A DNA stretch of 20,561 bases. It comes from an uncultured Veillonella sp. (GTDB lineage: Bacteria > Bacillota > Negativicutes > Veillonellales > Veillonellaceae). The stretch covers positions 1-20,561 of the forward strand of contig NZ_CAJLUB010000018.1 in assembly GCF_905209685.1 (NCBI RefSeq), given 5' to 3'. Below the pieces are notes generated by a model, which made no database searches, was not told the origin of the DNA, and saw only the letters and a list, made by a program, of their open reading frames with translations. Both the position numbers and the translations under genes were made by a program. Of the stretch, positions 1-8,000 are shown piece by piece (positions within the stretch are counted from its first letter, which is position 1; each line of letters begins with the position of its first letter).

Positions 1-455
1 ACTTCTTCTTGATGCGTTCTCTAGATAGTCAACTTGATTTCGATATTAACTTGGCTAAATCTCGTAGCAATGATAACCCAGTATATTATATCCAATATGC
101 TCATGCTCGTATTCACAGCATTTACAACCAAGTGCGTGAAGCAGGCATTGCATTTGGTGATTATAGTGAAACTGATTTCACAACGCTTACAAGCGAAATG
201 GAATTAGAATTGATTAAAAAATTAGCTGAATATCCAGAAGAGGTCGTTCAATCTGCCGAACATCGTGCACCACATCGCATTGCTCGTTACTTATTCGATT
301 TGGCAAGCATGTTCCATTCCTTCTACCGTCAAGGTCGTATCATTGGCGTAGATCCAGCGTTGCAACAAGCTCGTCTAGGATTAATCACAGCGATTGCCCT
401 CGTACTTCGTCAAGGCTTGGGTATTTTAGGTATTTCTGCTCCGGAAAAAATGTAA
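1..455 (+). CDS. argS: Arginyl-tRNA synthetase, C-terminal part (5' end outside window)
   Basis: This is the C-terminal part of the enzyme that charges tRNA(Arg) with arginine. The reading frame is open to the window edge (positions 3-8 read Phe-Leu), so the TTG at 9 is not a start and the gene begins upstream. The visible ~150 residues contain the class I ArgRS hallmark stretch LMRSLDSQLDFDINLAK, followed by NPVYYIQYAHARI, which leads into the helical DALR anticodon-binding domain. The C-terminal stretch with DPALQQARLGLITAIALVLRQGL and a hydrophobic end is typical of ArgRS. The KMSKS-like loop and catalytic HIGH motif would lie upstream. The stop codon is at 453-455, and pyrG starts 15 bases later, so the two are probably co-transcribed. 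Identity is from recognised family motifs; confidence is high despite truncation. Confidence 0.95.
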   Translation, partial: FFLMRSLDSQLDFDINLAKSRSNDNPVYYIQYAHARIHSIYNQVREAGIAFGDYSETDFTTLTSEMELELIKKLAEYPEEVVQSAEHRAPHRIARYLFDLASMFHSFYRQGRIIGVDPALQQARLGLITAIALVLRQGLGILGISAPEKM

Positions 456-458
456 TAG

Positions 459-2081
<1,623 letters not shown>

Positions 2082-2090
2082 AGAATAGCA

Positions 2091-2306
2091 ATGGGATCCA
2101 TTTTATCTATTATAGGTATCTTTATATTAGCTGCACTCAAACTAGAGCAGTTTGTATATGGTAAATCAGGAAAAGAACAATCTACAACTGGTCATATAGC
2201 ACGGAGAGGGCTTGCTAATATAGCGGGTTTAATCGCTTTTGATCATGCTACTGTGAACAGTAAGTCTGTTGTAGTACGTAAAAAGAAGAAAGATGCTCAG
2301 AAATGA
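2091..2306 (+). CDS. Small predicted membrane-anchored protein, unknown function
   Basis: I do not recognise this 71-residue protein. It starts with ATG 9 bases after the pyrG stop; the upstream GAGA is only a weak ribosome binding site, so translational coupling to pyrG is likely. Residues 3-16 (SILSIIGIFILAAL) are hydrophobic enough for one membrane segment. The rest is soluble, contains HIARRGLANIAGLIAFDHATVN, and ends in a basic tail (RKKKKDAQK). The last codons and the TGA stop at 2304-2306 lie inside the stem of the rho-independent terminator, so the basic tail is partly imposed by the terminator's A-rich arm. Coding status is supported by the clean frame filling the gap to the terminator and by the hydrophobic N-terminus. 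It could be a small regulator or a chance frame; a conservation check would decide. Confidence 0.6.
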   Translation: MGSILSIIGIFILAALKLEQFVYGKSGKEQSTTGHIARRGLANIAGLIAFDHATVNSKSVVVRKKKKDAQK

Positions 2307-2324
2307 GCATCTTTCTTCTTTTTT
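2281..2324 (+). terminator. Rho-independent terminator of argS-pyrG-orf71
   Basis: A perfect 19-bp stem (2281-2299 with 2304-2322) closes a GAAA tetraloop (2300-2303) and runs into a T tract to 2324. The left arm lies inside the 3' coding end of the 71-residue gene and the right arm contains its TGA stop. The A-rich left arm means it could also stop transcription from the other strand. Confidence 0.93.
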
Positions 2325-2376
2325 ATTTATATTGAAAAAAGCTAGAAAAATATATCGATAAATTTAAAAATAACAC

Positions 2377-2405
2377 TTGCAATCTTGAATGATATTTGTT
2401 ATTAT
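2377..2405 (+). promoter_or_regulatory. Predicted sigma-70-type promoter of ahpC
   Basis: TTGCAA (2377-2382), a 17-base spacer and TATTAT (2400-2405) make a good vegetative promoter about 90 bases upstream of ahpC. A dyad TTTGT/ACAAA (2395-2399 and 2410-2414) brackets the -10 element exactly and could be an operator for a peroxide or redox regulator. The leader that follows has a repeated TGATAA. The promoter call rests on hexamer match only. Confidence 0.55.
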
Positions 2406-2492
2406 ATAGACAAAGATAGATATAGATTTGGTGATAAGTACACTGATAATAATATAACTGTTACATTAGAACTCAATTAAGGAGGACATAAC

Positions 2493-3056
2493 ATGTCTAT
2501 TATTGGTAAACAACTTCCTGAATTTACTCTAGATGCTTTCAAAAAACCTGAATTAGTAAAAGTTAGTACTGCCGATGTGTTGGGCAAATGGTCCATCTTC
2601 GTATTCTATCCAGCAGACTTCACATTTGTTTGCCCTACAGAATTAGAAGACGTACAAAACTCTTATGCAGAATTGAAAGAACTAGGTTGCGAAGTTTACT
2701 CCGTATCTTGTGACTCTGAATTCGTTCACAAAGCATGGTCTGATGCTTCTCCAAGCATTAATAAAATCGAGTACTACATGTTGGCTGATAAAAAACATGA
2801 ATTAGCTGATTTCTTCGACGTATTCCAAGAAGAATCTGCTATGGCTTACCGTGGTACATTCGTAGTAGATCCAGAAGGTTTCGTTCGTACAGCTGAAATC
2901 CATGATATGGGTATCGGTCGTTCTGCTGAAGAATTGGTTCGTAAAGTACAAGCGGCTCAATTCGTAGCAAAACATGGTGACCAAGTGTGTCCTGCACGTT
3001 GGAAACCAGGTAAAGACACATTGAAACCAGGTCTTGATTTAGTAGGTAAAATCTAA
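2493..3056 (+). CDS. ahpC: Typical 2-Cys peroxiredoxin (alkyl hydroperoxide reductase subunit C)
   Basis: AhpC reduces hydrogen peroxide, organic hydroperoxides and peroxynitrite in the cytoplasm. The 187-residue length matches the AhpC subfamily. The peroxidatic Cys47 lies in DFTFVCPTE and the resolving Cys166 in DQVCPARWKPG, the expected 2-Cys arrangement; the GTFVVDPEG strand and the C-terminal arm are also present. The start ATG follows a near-consensus AAGGAGGA (2481-2488), suggesting strong translation. The gene has its own promoter and stands alone: there is no ahpF next to it, so the electron donor (AhpF, thioredoxin or a rubredoxin-type partner) must be encoded elsewhere. For an anaerobe this is an oxygen-tolerance gene. 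Identity is certain; regulation by a PerR-like factor is only possible. Confidence 0.97.
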   Translation: MSIIGKQLPEFTLDAFKKPELVKVSTADVLGKWSIFVFYPADFTFVCPTELEDVQNSYAELKELGCEVYSVSCDSEFVHKAWSDASPSINKIEYYMLADKKHELADFFDVFQEESAMAYRGTFVVDPEGFVRTAEIHDMGIGRSAEELVRKVQAAQFVAKHGDQVCPARWKPGKDTLKPGLDLVGKI

Positions 3057-3068
3057 TTTAGAAATAAC

Positions 3069-3179
3069 TTAAACGCTAGAATAATCTAGACAACTCCTCA
3101 AATGACAAAACGGGCGCGCATCGTTTTCCTGACGATACGGTAAGTCCCAATACCAGATGAACCCTCTCCAATTCATCAT
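3069..3179 (-). CDS. Possible 36-residue ORF antisense to the candidate small RNA
   Basis: On the minus strand an ATG at 3179 is preceded at good spacing by GAGG (TATGAGG then six bases) and opens a 36-codon frame ending with TAA at 3071-3069. The product is tryptophan-rich at its start (MMNWRGFIWYWDL) and contains PYRQENDARPFCHLRSC. No hydrophobic helix or known motif is visible. Its start region coincides with the 9-bp hairpin of the candidate RNA. It may be a real small protein, a repeated element read in one frame, or chance. No following gene lies on this strand, so an attenuation leader is unlikely. Low confidence. Confidence 0.2.
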   Translation of the reverse strand: MMNWRGFIWYWDLPYRQENDARPFCHLRSCLDYSSV

Positions 3180-3250
3180 GGTAAACCTCATATAACAAAC
3201 TACAAACTATACGCAAAAGGACTGGCCTTCGGGCTAGTCCTTTTGTGTTA
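3076..3250 (+). ncRNA. Candidate structured small RNA or ahpC 3' UTR-derived RNA
   Basis: The 460-base gap between ahpC and the Rrf2 gene holds a compact set of hairpins read on the plus strand. The first is CTAGA/TCTAG (3076-3080 with 3085-3089). A second is ATCGT/ACGAT (3120-3124 with 3132-3136), inside a possible GGG/CCC closure. The third is a 9-bp stem with one bulge (3153-3161 with 3172-3181) whose loop is the pyrimidine-rich CCCTCTCCAA. A strong UUCG terminator follows at 3213-3246. Two unpaired C/U-rich stretches, CTCCTC (3094-3099) and CCCTCTCC (3162-3169), are complementary to Shine-Dalgarno-like sequence, as in many Firmicute regulatory RNAs. I see no convincing promoter just upstream, so processing from the ahpC transcript is possible. 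I could not match it to a known RNA family. Confidence 0.4.
3213..3246 (+). terminator. Rho-independent terminator with UUCG loop downstream of ahpC
   Basis: A 15-bp stem (3213-3227 with 3232-3246, two G-T pairs) closes a C(UUCG)G tetraloop and its right arm ends in TTTTG. AAAA at 3215-3218 makes it potentially bidirectional. It would end the ahpC message or the candidate small RNA. Confidence 0.88.
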
Positions 3251-3382
3251 TGTAAAATAATTAATGTTTCGATAGGTGTAATTGCAAGTCTAATAATAGA
3301 ATAAAGTAAATTAATAATATAGGCTTAGGCCAATAAATATAAGGGTTTTAAATATCCCTTTGTAAAAGTAGGAAATAAGTTC

Positions 3383-3411
3383 TTGCATTTTTGAATTTAG
3401 TGGTCTATAAT
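3383..3411 (+). promoter_or_regulatory. Predicted promoter of the rrf2-cysK operon
   Basis: TTGCAT (3383-3388), a 17-base spacer and a perfect TATAAT (3406-3411) form a near-consensus sigma-70 promoter. The roughly 100-base leader contains GTTAG-CA-CTAAC shortly before the ribosome binding site, plus an outer GTGCT/AGCAC pair; these are candidate operators for autoregulation by the Rrf2 protein or a leader hairpin. The promoter is seen directly; the operator role is inferred. Confidence 0.7.
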
Positions 3412-3516
3412 GAAATTAATTCCTAGTGATACACAAGGTTTTATAAATGAAGTAGGATAAGTGCTTTATAACATGGGGTGTGTTAGCACTAACTTTTACA
3501 AAGAGAGGCAAGATAT

Positions 3517-3966
3517 ATGAGGATTTCCACAAAAGGTCGCTATGCATTGATGGTTCTCATCGATTTAGCAGAGCAAGGTCAGGATAAACCGGTTTCCTTG
3601 CGATCCGTTGCAGAACGACAAGGTATATCTGAGAAATACCTTGAGGGTATTGTGGCTCGTTTGGGTGCCGCTAACCTAGTGGATAGTATTCGTGGTAAAT
3701 ACGGAGGCTATCGTTTATCTAAAAGCCCTAAAGAGTACACTATTATTGAAATTTTGCTTGCCACGGAAGAATCCATGGCTATTATCTCCACTCTTGATGA
3801 AGGGGTGAGTACTGATACAGTAATCAATGAGAGAACTGTTGGTTTCTGGGCAGGATTACAAAACTATATTCATGATTATCTAGAAAACGTAACTCTTCAA
3901 GATGTAATTGATGGAACTTACGCTAAACTTGATACAAAATATGATAATTGGGATGGTTCTATTTAA
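3517..3966 (+). CDS. Rrf2-family transcriptional regulator, CymR-like
   Basis: A 149-residue DNA-binding repressor of the Rrf2 family. The N-terminus MRISTKGRYALMVLIDLAEQ and the winged-helix core (SLRSVAERQGISEKYLEGIVARL, then RGKYGGYRLSK) are diagnostic. Iron-sulfur Rrf2 sensors such as IscR and NsrR carry three cysteines in the second half; this protein has no cysteine at all, so it cannot bind a cluster in the usual way. That, and its place 15 bases upstream of cysK, fit CymR, the cysteine-metabolism repressor that in Bacillus and Staphylococcus acts in a complex with CysK. The start ATG follows AGAGAGG. The gene has its own near-consensus promoter with nearby dyads, suggesting autoregulation. 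Family is certain; the CymR role is inference from context and missing cysteines. Confidence 0.9.
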   Translation: MRISTKGRYALMVLIDLAEQGQDKPVSLRSVAERQGISEKYLEGIVARLGAANLVDSIRGKYGGYRLSKSPKEYTIIEILLATEESMAIISTLDEGVSTDTVINERTVGFWAGLQNYIHDYLENVTLQDVIDGTYAKLDTKYDNWDGSI

Positions 3967-3981
3967 TAAGGAGTAACTATT

Positions 3982-4917
3982 ATGTCTAATATTGCAAAAT
4001 CTTTCGTTGAATTAATTGGTAAAACACCTTTGTTGGCAGCTACACGTTTTGGTAAAAAATATGGCGCAGATGCAAATATTTTTGCTAAATTGGAATACTT
4101 TAATCCAGGTGGCTCTGTAAAAGACCGTATCGCTGCTGCTATCATTCAAGCGGCTGTTGAATCTGGTGAATTACAACCAGGTGGTACAATCGTAGAAGCA
4201 ACATCCGGTAACACTGGTATCGGTTTGTCCGCTGTTGGTGCTGCTCTTGGCTATAAAGTAGTTATCGTAATGCCAGAAACAATGTCCATCGAACGTCGCA
4301 AATTGATGCTCGGTTATGGTGCTCAACTTGTATTGACTGATGGCTCTCTTGGTATGAAAGGTGCCATTGCAAAAGCTAAAGAAATCGTAACAGCTACTGC
4401 TGGTGCGATCGAAGCAGGCCAATTCGTAAACCAAGCAAACCCAGCAATTCACTATAAAACAACTGGTCCTGAAATCTGGCAAGATACAGATGGTACAGTA
4501 GATATCTACGTAGCTGGTGTTGGTACAGGCGGTACTTTGACTGGTGCAGGTCGTTATTTAAAAGAACAAAACCCTGACGTAAAAATTGTGGCTGTTGAAC
4601 CAACTGATTCCCCAGTATTGTCCAATGGCAAACCTGGTCCTCACAAAATCCAAGGCTTAGGCGCTGGCTTCATTCCGGATACTTTGGATACTAATATTTA
4701 CGATGAAGTAATCCAAGTAACTAACGATGATGCATTCGCTACATCTCAAGCATTTGGACATACAGAAGGTATCTTAGTTGGTATTTCCTCTGGTGCTGCT
4801 CTTTGGGCTGCTCAAGAATTGGCTAAACGTCCTGAAAATAAAGGCAAAAACATTGTAGTAATTCTTCCTGATACAGGTGAACGCTACTTGTCCACTGCAT
4901 TATTCCCAGAAGTATAA
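3982..4917 (+). CDS. cysK: Cysteine synthase A (O-acetylserine sulfhydrylase)
   Basis: This PLP enzyme makes L-cysteine from O-acetylserine and sulfide. Its 311 residues match the CysK family length. The PLP-binding Lys47 is in NPGGSVKDR, the substrate-binding loop is TSGNTG (residues 74-79), the phosphate-binding loop is [10 protein letters not shown], and the closing motifs GISSGAA and [10 protein letters not shown] are present. The start ATG has AAGGAG eight bases upstream and lies 15 bases after the stop of the Rrf2 regulator, so the two are co-transcribed. No cysE (serine acetyltransferase) is adjacent. The active-site set looks complete, so it should be active; it may also be the CymR co-repressor. 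Cystathionine beta-synthase or CysM are less likely given length and the GERYLST ending. Confidence 0.96.
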   Translation: MSNIAKSFVELIGKTPLLAATRFGKKYGADANIFAKLEYFNPGGSVKDRIAAAIIQAAVESGELQPGGTIVEATSGNTGIGLSAVGAALGYKVVIVMPETMSIERRKLMLGYGAQLVLTDGSLGMKGAIAKAKEIVTATAGAIEAGQFVNQANPAIHYKTTGPEIWQDTDGTVDIYVAGVGTGGTLTGAGRYLKEQNPDVKIVAVEPTDSPVLSNGKPGPHKIQGLGAGFIPDTLDTNIYDEVIQVTNDDAFATSQAFGHTEGILVGISSGAALWAAQELAKRPENKGKNIVVILPDTGERYLSTALFPEV

Positions 4918-4963
4918 TAGAATATGATTGGTTAAAGCTGTGAATATGCTTTCCTAATATAGC

Positions 4964-4990
4964 AAAGCCCCTCGGTAGAGGGGCTTTTTT
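4964..4990 (+). terminator. Rho-independent terminator of rrf2-cysK
   Basis: A 10-bp perfect stem (AAAGCCCCTC at 4964-4973 with 4978-4987) closes a GGTA loop and is followed by a T tract to 4990. Confidence 0.93.
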
Positions 4991-5042
4991 GTGCTTAACA
5001 TACTGGAGCTTTATTTTAGAGATTTTTAATTTGGCATAAAGA

Positions 5043-5069
5043 AAAAGGAGCTACTAGGTAGCTCCTTTT
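5043..5069 (-). terminator. Terminator of the tannase-like repeat protein gene
   Basis: A 12-bp perfect stem (5043-5054 with 5058-5069) with a 3-base loop lies 27 bases past the stop codon of the minus-strand gene. A-tract on the left and T-tract on the right make it usable from both sides, as expected between convergent genes. Confidence 0.85.
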
Positions 5070-5095
5070 ATGTTATGGTATGTATTTAGTTGTTA

Positions 5096-8000
5096 TTATC
5101 TACCGTTTTTAACGATATTGTCCATCCAGTTGAATAATTCGTCTAAATCGTAGTCACCAGAATGGTCTACATCAAATGGTGTTGCCATATCTACGTTGTA
5201 CCCAAGGTTTTGAGCACGTGTACCTACGATCAATGGGATGGCTACGGATGTATTGCTATCAGCTGTACCATAGCGGATACGATAGTAGCGTGCATTTGTT
5301 GCTGCTGGAGAACCGAGATAGTTCATTGGGTTCATCATAGTAACGATTTTAGCATTTTCTACGTATACATCTTGGTTAGGTGTTGTATCGTGTAATGCAG
5401 CAGTAATTGTAAAGTGATTATTATCTGTAGCACTTGTACCGAATAGGCTATTCTCGCCAGAGTCATTAGAACGGGAGTCGAATGCACCTGGTGCTTTAGA
5501 ACGACTTACAAATTGGTTATAAGCTTCCCAGTTAATGTCTTTGATTGTACCGGTTTTATTATCACGTACGAGATATGTATGTTTAGATAAATCAGTACCT
5601 TTGGCTTGTGCTTTATTAGCTGCATCGATGATAAATGCTTTCACATAATTTTTGAAAGTACCATTGCCATTCTTATCTAGTTTCAATACACGCCCCATAG
5701 AGTCATGCAATTGTAAATTGTTTACGTATTCTGGGAAGTGTTCACTTAGTAAGTTAGAGTATGCTACATCATCAGCATTCAAGTTTACACGTTGCATTGT
5801 ACGTTGCGGAGGAGCTGTATTACCACCTACGTTGGTTTGAGGCAATTCGCCTTGGCCCATCGTTACTTTATTGAAAGATGTAATACCTTTATAGCTCCAT
5901 TCATAGGCCATATCAGCCGCATCAAGGTTTGTAATAGGCGCATAGGCAGAAACTGCATATACATTGGTTGCCGCTGTAGCAGCACCTAATGCTTGTAAAT
6001 ATGGTTGGAAGTCAGAGTTGTTACCAGTGGCACCTTGCAATAAGGATACAGCACCACCAGCACTTGTACCATTAGTGATGATACGATTTGCATTACCTGG
6101 CATTGTGGAATCGTTAGCATGTAAGTATGCTGTTGCAGCTTGTAAGTCAACAATAACTGCAGGCGCTTTACCGATAAAGTTGCCATCGGATGCTTTATTT
6201 GTACGACCACGGGTAGCCGGGGAAGCTACTACATAGCCACGGGATAATGCGTAAAGAACACTATTAGGTTTGCCATTCTCCACTTTTGGAGTCATAGCTT
6301 GGCTTGGCATATAACCACCTACCGCATTTGGCATGAAGATAGGGGCTGTTTGCGTATTGTAACCATTTACAGTTCCATTATTAAAGTATTCTTCTGGTAC
6401 ATAGATATTCATGTACTGTTGATCGATATCGATAGGATTAGCCACGTAAGGGATATATTCGAAGGCACGATATTTGATTTCCTTATTATCTACAGTAGTA
6501 GACATGGACTCATAATTTTTCGCATCGAATGCAAGGCTAATTTTTGCAGAAGAATCAGCTTGTAATGGTGGTTCCATTGGTTGAGATAAAATATTTTTCT
6601 CTTCTGTTACAGCAGAACCCTTTGTGGAAGCTTCATTTCGAGCATCTACATAGGATTGAGGTAACTTGCTTTCTTGAGCCTTGGCAGCAGCCTCTGCTTC
6701 GGCTTTAGCTTTTGCCGTAGCCTCAGCTTCAGCCTTAGCTTTTGCTTCAGCCTCGGCTTGAGCTTTAGCAGCAGCTTCGGCTTTAGCTTTTGCTTCTGCT
6801 TCTGCCTCAGCTTGAGCCTTAGCAGCAGCTTCAGCTTCTTCTTTTGCTAATTGTTCGGCAGCTAAACGTTCTTGCTCTTCTTTGATAGCAGCTTGTCTTG
6901 CCATTTCTGCTTGTTGAGCAGCAATACGATCTTGTTCAGCCTTTAAAGCAGCTTGGCGTTGAGCTTCAGCTTGCTCAGCAGCGATACGATCTTGCTCAGC
7001 CTTTAAAGCAGCTTGGCGTTGAGCCTCAGCTTGTTCAGCAGCGATACGCTCTTGTTCCGCTTTTAGAGCCGCTTGGCGCTCAGCTTCAGCTTTAGCAGCA
7101 GCTTCTGCACGTTGACGAGCAGCTTCTTCCGCAGCGATACGTTCTTGTTCCGCTTTTAAAGCTGCTTGACGTTGGGCTTCAGCCTGTTGAGCAGCGATAC
7201 GTTCTTGCTCAGCCTTTAGAGCCGCTTGACGTTGAGCTTCGGCTTGCTCCGCAGCAATACGTTCTTGCTCAGCTTGTAAAGCAGCTTGACGTTGAGCTTC
7301 AGCTTGTTGAGCTGCTAAGCGTTGTTGTTCCGCTTGTAAAGCAGCTTGGCGTTGTTGTTCAGCTTGTTGAGCAGCTAAGCGTTGTTGTTCAGCTTTTAAA
7401 GCCGCTTGGCGTTGAGCTTCAGCTTGTTGAGCCGCGATACGTTCTTGTTCAGCTTGTAAAGCCGCTTGGCGTTGAGCTTCAGCTTGCTCAGCCGCAATAC
7501 GATCTTGTTCAGCTTTTAAAGCAGCTTGGCGTTGAGCCTCAGCTTGCTCAGCCGCAATACGTTCTTGTTCAGCTCTTAGAGCCGCTTGGCGTTGAGCTTC
7601 AGCTTGCTCAGCAGCGATACGCTCCTGTTCCGCTTGTAAAGCAGCTTGACGTTGAGCTTTAGCTTGCTCCGCAGCGATGCGCTCTTGCTCAGCTTTTAAA
7701 GCAGCTTGACGTTGAGCTTCGGCTTGCTCCACAGCAATACGATCTTGCTCAGCTTTTAAAGCCGCTTGGCGTTGAGCCTCAGCTTGCTCAGCTACTAAAC
7801 GTTGTTGTTCCGCTTGTTGTTGCGCTGCAATACGGCGTTGTTCTTCTTGGATACGAAGACGCTCTTGTTCTGCAGCTTGACGTTGAGCTTCTGCGATACG
7901 AGCTTGTTCAGCTTGCTCAGCCGCAATACGTTCTTGCTCAGCTCTTAGAGCCGCTTGGCGTTGAGCCTCAGCTTGTTGAGCAGCCAAACGTTGTTGTTCC

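Noticed and set aside
3069..3246. SAM, lysine or T-box riboswitch
   Set aside because: No T-box GGTGGNACCGCG-like sequence and no SAM-box or lysine-box consensus could be found on either strand.
6898..7095. Plus-strand frame of repeated residues inside the repeat array
   Set aside because: It is the reverse-strand shadow of the 60-bp coding repeats and has no start signals.
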